Source of the DNA: CAZHTS01 sp964535315 | GTDB lineage: Bacteria; Chloroflexota; Anaerolineae; Anaerolineales; Anaerolineaceae | Assembly (NCBI GenBank): GCA_964535315.1 | Contig: CAZHTS010000034.1 | Location: forward strand, 1-51,176 | Direction: 5' to 3' | Length of the DNA stretch: 51,176 bases | Part shown: one piece after another, positions 8,286-16,440 of the stretch | Position numbering within the stretch: the first letter of the stretch is position 1 | Layout of the letters: each line of letters opens with the position of its first letter | Translations under genes and position numbers: made by a program | Notes under the pieces: generated by a model | Told to the model about the DNA's origin: nothing | Seen by the model: the letters and a program-made list of their open reading frames with translations, nothing else | Database searches by the model: none

Positions 8286-10214
8286 ATGCGCTCTGTACGC
8301 CGGTTTTATTTCTATCTGGTCGCTTTCATTAGCCTGGAAGTGGTGTTGTGGGGGCTGGTATCACTGGCCCGTACGATATTTGCTTCTGACCTGATGAACA
8401 ACGGCGAACAAATTGCCACGGGGCTTTCGCTGGTGCTGGTGGGGTTGCCGATCCTGGCGCTGCATTGGGGGCTGGCGCAGCGTGACGCCCGGCGCGATGA
8501 AGAGGAACGCTCCAGCCGGCTGCGGGCTGTTTTTCTGTACGGCGTGCAGCTGGCTACCACCATCCCGATTGTGTACAGCCTGATGGCGATTGTCAACCGG
8601 CCGTTGATGAGCCTGTTTTCGGTCGCCACACAACAGGCTCTGATGGGGGCGGGGCAGACGGTGGTCGATAACCTGGTGGCTATCGTCGTTTTGAGTGCGG
8701 CGCTGGTTTATTTCCGGCGCATTCTCGCTCAGGACTGGCAGGCGGGGCTGCCGGGCGACGAGCTGCAGGACGTGCGCCGCCTGTACCGCTATCTCTGGAC
8801 GGTGTACAGCCTGGTGCTGTTGGTGGCGGGTGTTTTTCTGTTGTTGAGTTACCTGTTTGTTGCTCCCGAGACTGCCGGCGAGGGAAACCGGGAACGGCTG
8901 GCGAACGGCATTGCCCTCCTGCTGACCAGCGCCCCGTTGTGGGGTTATACCTGGTTATTGATCCAGCGGACGCAGGATCAGCCGGCCGAACGGCGTTCGC
9001 TGCTGCGCATGGTGACGTTGTTCCTGCTGTCGTTGGGCGGGGCGGTCAGTGTGTTGGTCAGCATCGGCATTCTGCTGGCTGCCATGTTGGATTGGGGGCT
9101 GGGGATCGACGACCTGACTCTGGTGCAGTTCCTCAGCCAGAACAGCGGGGTGCTGGCTTACGCCATTCCCCTGGCGACGGTGTGGGCTTATTTTGACCGC
9201 CAGCTCAGGGCGGACATGGCCGCTTTACCGGACGCCGGGCTGCGCGCGGCTCTCAACCGCCTGTATACCTATATCCTGGCGTTGTTGGGGCTGGTGGCGG
9301 TTTTCCTGGGAATGCAATTCCTGTTGGGGTTTTTGATCGAAATCCTGTTCAAAGGCAGCGACGTGGCCGAGTCTGTCCGCCGGCAGTTGAGCGCGGGACT
9401 GGCGTTTCTGGTGGTGGGGCTGCCGGTATGGTTGAAAACCTGGCCGGTGATGCAGCGTGAGGCGCGCCAGGCCGGCGACGGCGGGGAACACGCCCGCCGT
9501 TCGATCTTGCGCAAGGGGTATCTGTATCTGGTGCTGTTTGCCGCGGTGGTTGGGGCGATGGCCAGCGCCGGTGGGTTGTTTTATCAACTGTTAAATGCCC
9601 TGCTGCAGGGCGCCGGGAGCGATTTTGCGCTGGACGCCACACACACGGCGCAGACTCTTGCGCTGGTGCTGGTGTGGTTGATCTATCACCTGACGGTGTT
9701 GATGGCCGATGGGCGCCAGGCGCTGCGCTCGTTGAGTGAACGGCACGCGGCCTTTGCCGCCATCTTCTTTGAACTGGGCGACGGCGGTTTTGGCGATGAG
9801 GTGCTCCGCGCCTTGCAGTATCAGGCGCCGCGTTTGCCGGCGGTGGTGCATCATCTCGAGCGCACGCCGTTGGAGGAGGCGCCGCTCGAGGCCGGCGTCG
9901 TGGTCTTGCCGGCAGCGCTGGCTACTCATCCGCCTGAGGCGCTGCGCCTGTGGTTGAACGAATACGACGGTCAGCGGCTGGTGGTGCCCTTGCCTGAGGA
10001 AAACTGGCACTGGTTGGGCGCCGGCCGGCGCAGCCGGCGCGATCTGGCGAAAGAAACTGCGCTGGCCATCCGCCAGATGGCCGAGGGCCAGCCGGTGCGC
10101 GCTGCGCCCCCTGCCAACCCCTGGTCGATCGTTGCCTATGTGCTGGGGGCCCTGTTTGGCCTGCAACTGCTGATCATGTTGCTGCTGATGATCCTTGGCA
10201 GCCTGTTCGATTGA
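8286..10214 (+). CDS. Polytopic membrane protein with six DUF5671-like repeats
   Basis: 642 aa. A unit of about 70 residues, a two-to-three-helix membrane segment starting with an R-x-x-Y/F-x-Y-L pattern and ending in a P-x-W/Y motif, recurs about six times. Repeats start near residues 3, 78, 161, 235, 320 and 390. The first unit (RRFYFYLVAFISLEVVLWGL) is the clearest DUF5671 match. Residues about 475-610 form a soluble domain without recognised motif, followed by one C-terminal helix (about 615-638). Strong ribosome site (aaggagg). The repeats suggest internal duplication of a helical hairpin. Function unknown. Confidence 0.8.
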   Translation: MRSVRRFYFYLVAFISLEVVLWGLVSLARTIFASDLMNNGEQIATGLSLVLVGLPILALHWGLAQRDARRDEEERSSRLRAVFLYGVQLATTIPIVYSLMAIVNRPLMSLFSVATQQALMGAGQTVVDNLVAIVVLSAALVYFRRILAQDWQAGLPGDELQDVRRLYRYLWTVYSLVLLVAGVFLLLSYLFVAPETAGEGNRERLANGIALLLTSAPLWGYTWLLIQRTQDQPAERRSLLRMVTLFLLSLGGAVSVLVSIGILLAAMLDWGLGIDDLTLVQFLSQNSGVLAYAIPLATVWAYFDRQLRADMAALPDAGLRAALNRLYTYILALLGLVAVFLGMQFLLGFLIEILFKGSDVAESVRRQLSAGLAFLVVGLPVWLKTWPVMQREARQAGDGGEHARRSILRKGYLYLVLFAAVVGAMASAGGLFYQLLNALLQGAGSDFALDATHTAQTLALVLVWLIYHLTVLMADGRQALRSLSERHAAFAAIFFELGDGGFGDEVLRALQYQAPRLPAVVHHLERTPLEEAPLEAGVVVLPAALATHPPEALRLWLNEYDGQRLVVPLPEENWHWLGAGRRSRRDLAKETALAIRQMAEGQPVRAAPPANPWSIVAYVLGALFGLQLLIMLLLMILGSLFD

Positions 10215-10253
10215 AACGGGCCTGCCGAATAGTTTGTGATGAGGAATTGGGAC

Positions 10254-11297
10254 ATGGATACAGACAGGATCAGGATGATCCCGCTTTTTCAGGGGCTACC
10301 GTTGAGCGACCTGCGTTTTCTGGTGCGCACGCTGCGCCCGGTGGAAATGGAAGCAGAGGCCATCTTGATGCGTGAGAACGAGCCCGGCGACTCCTTGTTC
10401 ATCATTCTGGATGGGCAGGTCGAGATCATCAAGGCGTTAGGCACGCCCGAAGAGCGGCTGCTGTGTTTGAACGGGCCGGGCGAACACCTGGGGGAGATCA
10501 GTCTGCTCATTCCAGATGGCCTGCACACCGCCACGGTGCGCTGCCACACGCGGGTGCAGTTGTTGGAATTAAGCCAGGAAAGTTTTAATAAACTGTTGAT
10601 GAGCCGCCCGACGCTGGCGATGGAAGTGCTGCGCATCCTCAGTATGCGGCTGCGCGAGTCGCAGGACGCCACCATCCGTGAATTGCAGCGCATGAACCAG
10701 GAATTGCAGCGTATGAACTGCGAGATTACCCACGCCTACGATCAGACGCTGGAGGGTTGGGCGCGGGCGCTGGAGATGCGCGACGATAATACCGAAGGGC
10801 ACGTGCGCCGGGTGGCCGACCTGACGCTGCGGCTGGGGGAACGCCTGGGGATCTCGGCCGAAGATTTGATCCATTACCGGCGTGGAGCGATGCTGCACGA
10901 CATCGGCAAGATGAGCATCCCGGATGGCATCCTGCTCAAGCCAGACCGGTTAACCGAGGAAGAGCGCGAGATTATGCGTCGTCACCCGGATTACGCCATG
11001 CGCATGCTTTCTGAAATCGAGTTTTTGCGTCCGGCGCTCAACATTCCCTATTGCCATCACGAAAAATGGGACGGCAGCGGTTACCCGCGCCGGCTCAAGG
11101 GCGAAGAAATTCCGTATGCGGCGCGCATCTTTGCCATTGTCGATGTGTGGGATGCATTGACCTCCGACCGGCCGTACCGCAAGGCGATGAATCGAGCGGA
11201 TGCGCTGGAGTACATTCGTTCGCAGAGCGGCACGCATTTCGATCCGCGAGTGGTAGAAGAATTTGTGGCGTTGTGCACCGAAACGTCCTGTGAATAA
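10254..11297 (+). CDS. Cyclic-nucleotide-binding / HD-GYP signalling protein
   Basis: 347 aa. Residues about 5-125 form a Crp-type cNMP-binding beta-barrel (MIPLFQGLPLSDLRFL ... GDSLFIILDGQVEI ... GEHLGEISLL). A heptad-like linker follows (about 140-165, ELQRMNQELQRMN). Residues about 165-340 form an HD-GYP domain with HDIGK (H215-D216), HPDY and HHEKWDGSGYP (from H268). HD-GYP proteins with these residues hydrolyse cyclic di-GMP, so a nucleotide signal probably controls c-di-GMP turnover. ATG 10254 is chosen because gagga lies 8 bases upstream; GTG 10236 and ATG 10239 are possible but have none. It lies next to the MalT-type regulator. Confidence 0.9.
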   Translation: MDTDRIRMIPLFQGLPLSDLRFLVRTLRPVEMEAEAILMRENEPGDSLFIILDGQVEIIKALGTPEERLLCLNGPGEHLGEISLLIPDGLHTATVRCHTRVQLLELSQESFNKLLMSRPTLAMEVLRILSMRLRESQDATIRELQRMNQELQRMNCEITHAYDQTLEGWARALEMRDDNTEGHVRRVADLTLRLGERLGISAEDLIHYRRGAMLHDIGKMSIPDGILLKPDRLTEEEREIMRRHPDYAMRMLSEIEFLRPALNIPYCHHEKWDGSGYPRRLKGEEIPYAARIFAIVDVWDALTSDRPYRKAMNRADALEYIRSQSGTHFDPRVVEEFVALCTETSCE

Positions 11298-11305
11298 GAG
11301 GCCCT

Positions 11306-14077
11306 TTGCTCACGACAAAATTCTACATCCCGCCTGCAAAGCCGCAATGGATAGCACGGCCCCGCCTGATCGAACGTTTGGACGCCGGCCTGACGCGCCG
11401 CCTGACGCTGGTCTCGGCGCCGGCCGGGTTTGGCAAGAGCTCGTTGTTGGCCGGCTGGCTGCAGCAGGGGGCGGTGAGCCAGGCGCGGGTGGGCTGGCTC
11501 TCGCTGGATGCGGCCGATAACGACCCCCTGCGTTTCTGGCAGTACGCAGTGGCTGCTCTGCGGGCCGGGCGTATGGGAAAAGAAAACGCCCCTGCACCAG
11601 CCGTTGGGGCAGTGTGTGACGACCTGCTGGAGCAATTGGCGTGCGATGCCCCGCCGGCGTTGACCGCCATTCTGGAACAGTTCATTAATCGTGTCGCCCT
11701 CCAGCCGGATAGGTTGGTGCTGGTTCTGGACGATTATCACCTCATCCACGTGGCGCAGATCCACGAGAGCGTGGTGTATCTGCTCGAGCGCCAGCCCGAT
11801 AATTTGCATCTGGTGATCGCCAGCCGCTCTGACCCGCCCTTTCCGCTGCCACGCTGGCGTGTAGGCGAGCAGTTGGCCGAAATCCGCGCCGCCGACCTGT
11901 GTTTTACCCGGGCCGAAATTGCGGCGTTTATGCGCCAGGCGGCGCATCTGGAGCTTTCTGCGGGTGACCTGGGCGCGATCGAGGCGCGCACTGAGGGCTG
12001 GGCGGCCGGGTTGCAAATGGCGGCGCTGGCCATGCAAGGGCTGGCGCGGCAAGACGGCCAACAATCCGGGCGCCTGGAACGTTTCATCCATGATTTTACC
12101 GGCAGCCAGCGTTACATCATGGAATATCTGACCGAAGAGGTACTCGATCGCCAGACGGAGGCGCAGCGCGTTTTTCTGTTGCAGACCGCCGTGTTGGAAC
12201 GTCTGTGTGGACCGCTGTGCGACGCCGTGTTAGAGTCGCCCGCCGGAGCCGGCCAGGCGATGCTGGCGTCGTTGGAACGGGCCAATCTCTTCCTCATCCC
12301 GTTGGATGGCCAGGGGTATTGGTATCGCTACCATCATTTGTTTGCCGAATTGCTCGGCAACCGCCTGCGCCAGGACGTTCCGGCTCAGATGATCGAGGGG
12401 TTACACAACCGCGCCAGCCGCTGGTATGAACAGCACGCCCTGCCGGATGAAGCCATCCAGCACGCCATTCAGGCCCGCAATTTTGAACGGGCGGCGGCGC
12501 TGGCCGAAGCGGTGGCGCAGGCCACGTTTTTCGACGGCCGTATGGCGACTCTGGCGCGTTGGCTTGGGGCGCTGCCGGCGGAACTGCTGCGTCTCCGGCC
12601 GCAGTTGCGGCTGTATCAAAGCTGGGTGCAGTTTACCGATGGGCAGATGGCGCTTTCTACCCAGACGCTGCAGGAGACCCTGCAGATGCTTCAGGAACTG
12701 CCGGCCAGCGCGGCCAACCATGCGCTGCGCGACGAACTGGCGGTGCTGCTGGCGCGCAATACAGCCATGACAGCGGCGCTGTCGCAGGATACGCCGGATG
12801 AGGGACTGCGTTCGTTGGAGGCGCTGGCCGTCGAGACGGCGCACGACGTTGTGGCTAACAGCCGGGTATTGGCCGGGCTGGCGATGACGCACACCTATCT
12901 GGGCCGGCCCGGAGAAGCCTGGCCGGCGTTTGAACAGGCGCGCCGGCTGGCATTGGACAGCGGGAATTTTAACCTGGCCACCAGCACGTTGTTCATGCAG
13001 GCCAGCGCCTTGTTGTATTATGGCCGCCTGCGGCAGGCCGCCCAGTATTATCGCCAGGCGATAGAACTGGCGCAGCCCCGACCCGGCGCCGCCGGGCGCT
13101 CCATCTCCGGCGAGCCGTTGCCGGTTGCCGGAACTGGCCTGATCGGTCTGGCGGGCGTGGCGGTGGAGCAAAACGATCTGGATGCGGCGGCAACGTACCT
13201 GGAACAGGGTCTGGCGCTCTGCCAGCGAGGCGGCCTGGCCAACAATTTGAGTATGGGCTATATCTTCCAGGCGCGCCTGCTGCTGGTGCGCCAGGATTTT
13301 CCCGGCGCCCATCAGGCGCTCCAGCGCGCCGGGCAGGCGTATCGCCTCGAACAGCTTCCCCCGTTGTTCCTGTTGTTCGCCGGACAGCAGATCCATCTGC
13401 AATATCTCTGCGGTGAGGATATCCCGGTCGAGCAGTGGACGAGGCGCCTGGAGCGCCTGCTGCCCGTTGGCGATACCGCCGGTTTGCTGCACGTCATCCG
13501 GCAACTGACGCTGGCGCGCCTGTATCTGTGCAGCGGCGCAGCCGGCCAGGCGCTGTCTGCGCTCGATGCGCTCCTGCCGCAAGCCGAAGCCTCGGGCTGT
13601 CTGCGGGTGGAAACGCACTGCTACCGGGCGCTGGCGCTGGCGCAGTGCAGCAGAAATGAGGAAGCCCTGGCCGCCCTCGAACAATCCTTGCTGTACGCCG
13701 GCCGCGAGGGCTATGTGTGGTTGTACGGCGAGCAGGGAGAGGCGGCCAGATCGCTGCTGCTGCGCCTGGCCCGGCGTGGCGGCCTGGCTGCGCCCCTCCA
13801 GGAGGATTTGCGCCGGCTGCTGCATTCTCTGGCGTGGGACGCAGAACTGCCAGTCGTTCCACCCACCGCCGCTTCCTCTTTGTTGGAACCGCTCAGCCGG
13901 CGTGAGCTTGAAATTCTGGAATTGATGGCGGCCGGGCGCTCAAACCAGGAGATTGCCGACAGCCTGGTGCTTTCGCTGCATACGGTTAAAAAGCACATCA
14001 GCAATATTTTCGGCAAGCTGGGGGTGACCAGCCGTGGACAGGCCGTGGCGCGAGCGCGCCAGTTGGGGCTGCTGTGA
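11306..14077 (+). CDS. LuxR family, MalT-type STAND transcriptional activator
   Basis: 923 aa, the usual size for MalT-like regulators. The N-terminus (TTKFYIPPAKPQWIARPRL) leads to a P-loop, SAPAGFGKSS (37-46). The NACHT/NB-ARC-like ATPase contains LVLDDYH as Walker B and ASRSDPP as sensor. Residues about 340-840 are TPR-like helical repeats that bind the inducer. The C-terminal 65 residues are a GerE/LuxR DNA-binding domain (LSRRELEILELMAAGRSNQEIA ... HTVKKHISNIF). ATP and inducer-driven oligomerisation on repeated DNA sites is the known mode of this family. The start is probably TTG at 11306 with aagagg upstream, 8 bases after the HD-GYP gene. Confidence 0.93.
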   Translation: MLTTKFYIPPAKPQWIARPRLIERLDAGLTRRLTLVSAPAGFGKSSLLAGWLQQGAVSQARVGWLSLDAADNDPLRFWQYAVAALRAGRMGKENAPAPAVGAVCDDLLEQLACDAPPALTAILEQFINRVALQPDRLVLVLDDYHLIHVAQIHESVVYLLERQPDNLHLVIASRSDPPFPLPRWRVGEQLAEIRAADLCFTRAEIAAFMRQAAHLELSAGDLGAIEARTEGWAAGLQMAALAMQGLARQDGQQSGRLERFIHDFTGSQRYIMEYLTEEVLDRQTEAQRVFLLQTAVLERLCGPLCDAVLESPAGAGQAMLASLERANLFLIPLDGQGYWYRYHHLFAELLGNRLRQDVPAQMIEGLHNRASRWYEQHALPDEAIQHAIQARNFERAAALAEAVAQATFFDGRMATLARWLGALPAELLRLRPQLRLYQSWVQFTDGQMALSTQTLQETLQMLQELPASAANHALRDELAVLLARNTAMTAALSQDTPDEGLRSLEALAVETAHDVVANSRVLAGLAMTHTYLGRPGEAWPAFEQARRLALDSGNFNLATSTLFMQASALLYYGRLRQAAQYYRQAIELAQPRPGAAGRSISGEPLPVAGTGLIGLAGVAVEQNDLDAAATYLEQGLALCQRGGLANNLSMGYIFQARLLLVRQDFPGAHQALQRAGQAYRLEQLPPLFLLFAGQQIHLQYLCGEDIPVEQWTRRLERLLPVGDTAGLLHVIRQLTLARLYLCSGAAGQALSALDALLPQAEASGCLRVETHCYRALALAQCSRNEEALAALEQSLLYAGREGYVWLYGEQGEAARSLLLRLARRGGLAAPLQEDLRRLLHSLAWDAELPVVPPTAASSLLEPLSRRELEILELMAAGRSNQEIADSLVLSLHTVKKHISNIFGKLGVTSRGQAVARARQLGLL

Positions 14078-14106
14078 TCTGAACCTCACCGGGTGAGATG
14101 TCTGTT

Positions 14107-14141
14107 GGTAGGGGGAGAGTCAATACTACCGGGAATACTAC
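14107..14141 (+). promoter_or_regulatory. Candidate activator site upstream of the 14.2 kb operon
   Basis: Two direct copies of AATACTAC (14122-14129 and 14134-14141), 12 bases apart, end 9 bases before the -35 box. The first copy also forms an inverted pair GGTAG/CTACC (14107-14111, 14126-14130). The position is that expected for an activator site, and a MalT-type activator gene ends just upstream. The link is inference. Confidence 0.4.
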
Positions 14142-14150
14142 TTTTGGCTG

Positions 14151-14179
14151 CTTACAGTGCCAGGGGGCGCGCCTATACT
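14151..14179 (+). promoter_or_regulatory. Promoter of the 14215-15350 operon
   Basis: CTTACA (14151-14156; 4 of 6 consensus bases), 17-base spacer, TATACT (14174-14179; 5 of 6). Predicted start near 14186, 29 bases before ATG 14215, leaving room for the ribosome site aaagga. Confidence 0.65.
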
Positions 14180-14214
14180 GTGGTTATCGTGATGACTTCG
14201 TAAAGGAAACAGCC

Positions 14215-14439
14215 ATGAAACTTCACTGCTATGAAATCTGCGTTGAAGAGCATCTGTCGGATGCCTGGGCGGGCTGCTTTGATGGGCTGGCGCTGCGCCG
14301 CCGGGAAAATAGCCAGACAGCGATGACCGGTTTGCTCGACCAGGCGGCGCTGCACGGCGTGCTGGCGCAGATCGGCCGGCTAAACCTGTCGCTGGTGCAC
14401 GTGATTCGGGTGCAGAGTCGGCCGGATGATCTTTCTTAA
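14215..14439 (+). CDS. Small conserved hypothetical protein
   Basis: 74 aa. The pattern is YEICVEEHLSDAWAGCFDGLALRR, then TAMTGLLDQAALHGVLAQIGRLNLSLVHVIRV. It matches a widespread family of roughly 70-residue soluble proteins that I recognise by sequence pattern but for which no function is known to me. ATG 14215 has aaagga 7 bases upstream; earlier in-frame codons lie upstream of the predicted transcription start. It is 23 bases before the epimerase gene and probably co-transcribed with it. Confidence 0.7.
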   Translation: MKLHCYEICVEEHLSDAWAGCFDGLALRRRENSQTAMTGLLDQAALHGVLAQIGRLNLSLVHVIRVQSRPDDLS

Positions 14440-14462
14440 ACACATTTTCAATGGGAGTAACT

Positions 14463-15350
14463 ATGCGAGTTCTAATCAGTGGATCCAACGGTCTGGTCGG
14501 TTCGGCGGTTATGGCTCACCTGACGAGCCAGGGACATCAGGTCACCCGCCTGGTGCGGCGGGCGCCCGCGGCAGGTGAGGTGTGGTGGGATCCGGATGGC
14601 GGGCGCATCGACGCCAGCGGTCTCGAAGGTTTTGAGGGTGTGGTGCACGTTGCCACCATGCCCTGGCCGTTACGTTGGAGCGGCGAATCCAAGATCAAAA
14701 TGTGCGCCAATCGCACCGGCACCTGCCGGCTGTTGGCCGAAACGCTGGCAGAACGCACCCGCAAACCGCGTGTGCTGGTGTGCGCCTCGGGGATGGGCTA
14801 TTATCCGCCTTCCGGGGACCGGCTGCTTGACGAGACCTGCGCCGGCGGAGACGATTTCATTGCCAATTTGCAGCGCGACGGCGAGGCTGCGGCTGCGCCG
14901 GCCAGCGCGGCGGGCATCCGGGTGGTGCATTTGCGCATCCCAACCGTGCTGGGTGGGGCAACACTGGATCTGCTGGTTGCCAACCTGCGCCGCGGCATCG
15001 GCCGCCTGGGCGATGGCCGCCAGTGGAGCAGTTGGGTGAGCCGGGACGAACTGGCGAGCATCGTCCAGTATGCCCTGACGACCGAAACGTTGTGCGGGCC
15101 GGTCAACGCCGTCAGCCCCTACCCGGTGCGTAACACCGAGTTTGCCGCCACGCTGGGCAAAGTGGTGGGGCGCCGGCCCTGGCTGCCTATGCCGGCCTTT
15201 TTGCTGCGCATGATGATGGGCGAGATGGCGGAGACGTTTGCTCTTGCCAGCCGGCGGCTGGTGCCGCGCCGGCTGCTGGAGTCGGGTTACCGCTTCCGTT
15301 TCCCCGAACTGGAAACCGCCTTGCGGCACGAACTGCACCTGCCGGCTTAA
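14463..15350 (+). CDS. TIGR01777 family NAD(P)-dependent epimerase (YfcH/SulA-like)
   Basis: 295 aa, the family's usual length. It has an extended short-chain dehydrogenase fold: GSNGLVG (residues 7-13, the GxxGxxG dinucleotide loop), VVHVATMPWPLRW, the catalytic-region Ser and Tyr in CASGMGYY, and LRIPTVLGG. The C-terminal DUF1731-like segment (PVRNTEFAATLGKVVGRRPWLPMPAFLLRMMMGEMAE) is characteristic. The ATG at 14463 has gggag upstream; the in-frame ATG at 14451 would itself contain that site. The YfcH group is poorly characterised, so the substrate is unknown. Confidence 0.88.
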   Translation: MRVLISGSNGLVGSAVMAHLTSQGHQVTRLVRRAPAAGEVWWDPDGGRIDASGLEGFEGVVHVATMPWPLRWSGESKIKMCANRTGTCRLLAETLAERTRKPRVLVCASGMGYYPPSGDRLLDETCAGGDDFIANLQRDGEAAAAPASAAGIRVVHLRIPTVLGGATLDLLVANLRRGIGRLGDGRQWSSWVSRDELASIVQYALTTETLCGPVNAVSPYPVRNTEFAATLGKVVGRRPWLPMPAFLLRMMMGEMAETFALASRRLVPRRLLESGYRFRFPELETALRHELHLPA

Positions 15351-15384
15351 AGGTTTACAGGCGTGAATTTCGATGTAAAATGTG

Positions 15385-15420
15385 TGGCGGCGATGCCGGC
15401 AAAGACCGGCATCGCCGCCA
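15385..15420 (+). repeat. Perfect 15-base inverted repeat (strong hairpin, no U-tract)
   Basis: TGGCGGCGATGCCGG (15385-15399), six-base loop caaaga, CCGGCATCGCCGCCA (15406-15420). It lies 34 bases after the epimerase stop and 22 bases before the next start. It is followed by agaaaaag, not T, so it is not a classical terminator on the plus strand. It could protect the upstream mRNA end or control the downstream small gene. Confidence 0.75.
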
Positions 15421-15442
15421 GAAAAAGCGATTGAGGATAAAA

Positions 15443-15664
15443 ATGTATCGACGACGGATTCAACCTGGTTATGCCATACTGTTTGCACTGACCATTCTCT
15501 TCACCCTGGGCGCGCTGTACACGTTGGGATACGACGCCCGGGCGGCGACCCCCAATCTGATGGGCTATCAAGGTGTTTCTTCGCTGGCGCCGCTCAGCAC
15601 GTTGGGGCTGCTGATTTGCTCCTTTATCACCTGCAAGCTGCGCGTGCGCTTTTTTACGAAGTAA
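15443..15664 (+). CDS. Small two-helix membrane protein
   Basis: 73 aa with a basic N-terminus (MYRRRIQPGY) and two hydrophobic segments (about residues 10-30 and 50-65) ending in KLRVRFFTK. A good ribosome site (gagga) lies 5 bases before ATG 15443. No domain recognised. It ends 7 bases before the convergent HEAT-protein gene. It is preceded by the 15-base hairpin, whose loop and stem would be in its 5' leader if transcribed with the upstream operon. Confidence 0.55.
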   Translation: MYRRRIQPGYAILFALTILFTLGALYTLGYDARAATPNLMGYQGVSSLAPLSTLGLLICSFITCKLRVRFFTK

Positions 15665-15671
15665 GGCCGGC

Positions 15672-16427
15672 TTATCCCAGGCGTTGCAGACAGGTCTCTA
15701 CCCAGGCCGGGTCGATGCGCAGCAGACGATCCTTTTTCAGGTTCTCGCGCACCAGCCAGCGAATGTCTTTGTCGGTTGAGGCGCACCACTTCTCCAGATA
15801 GGGCCGGCCGGCGTCCGGCAGAGCGGCGACAGCCACGCTCCAGCAGTAGGCCATGCCCTTACGCAGCGCTTTGAAATCTTCGCTTTTGCGATCCGGGGCG
15901 GCAGACATGCGGCCGGTGATGGCATCCAGGATGTCCAGCACACGCTGTACCTGAGCGGGCTGCTTGAGCAGCGCCGGTTCACACAGGGCGGCGGCTGCGG
16001 CGCGTTGTTCGAGCGCCGTGCCTGCCGCCCAGGCGGTCATCTCATCCAGCAGAAAATCCATGTGACTGCGCCCCAGAGTCTGCAAGGCCATGGCTACGCC
16101 CTCGCGCATCCGCCAGCGTGGGTCGTTGGCGCAGCGGCGCAGGCGGGCGAGTACGTCCGGGCGCTGCGGGCCGGCAAACCGTCCCAGCCCGATGACGCCG
16201 CACACCGGCAGGAATTCGGCCGGGGTGTTGACCGGCGCCTGTTCGGGGGCGTGCTCCAGGTAACGCAGAAAAAGCGCTTCATCGCCCAACTCGGCGACGA
16301 CGAAGGCCAGTTCCAGGTTGGAGCGTGGCCCGGGCAGGTTCGACTCGGCCAGCAGGAAGGCGTCCCAATCCTGCATCGCCTGTAATTGAGCGCGGTAGCG
16401 CTGGCTCTTGCTCATGGTTTCGGGCAT
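15672..16427 (-). CDS. HEAT-repeat-like protein
   Basis: 251 aa, all-helical, soluble, no signal peptide. Repeated helix pairs with the RMREGVAMALQ, RWLVRENLKK and KMRxx-type ends point to HEAT/ALK-like solenoid repeats. LRRCANDPRWRMREGVAMALQTLG and CASTDKDIRWLVRENLKKDRL are the clearest. The domain is reminiscent of DNA-alkylation-repair-like HEAT proteins, but I see no catalytic motif and do not assign that function. The GTG/ATG choice is settled by ggagagga upstream of ATG 16427. It is the downstream gene of a two-gene unit with the HEAT lipoprotein (13-base gap). Confidence 0.7.
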   Translation of the reverse strand: MPETMSKSQRYRAQLQAMQDWDAFLLAESNLPGPRSNLELAFVVAELGDEALFLRYLEHAPEQAPVNTPAEFLPVCGVIGLGRFAGPQRPDVLARLRRCANDPRWRMREGVAMALQTLGRSHMDFLLDEMTAWAAGTALEQRAAAAALCEPALLKQPAQVQRVLDILDAITGRMSAAPDRKSEDFKALRKGMAYCWSVAVAALPDAGRPYLEKWCASTDKDIRWLVRENLKKDRLLRIDPAWVETCLQRLG

Positions 16428-16440
16428 GTTTCCTCTCCGT

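Noticed and set aside
12401..13825. 474-codon minus-strand open frame inside the MalT-type regulator
   Set aside because: Antisense to the TPR region of a well-supported 923-residue regulator; composition is Gln/Ala/Arg-rich without domains.
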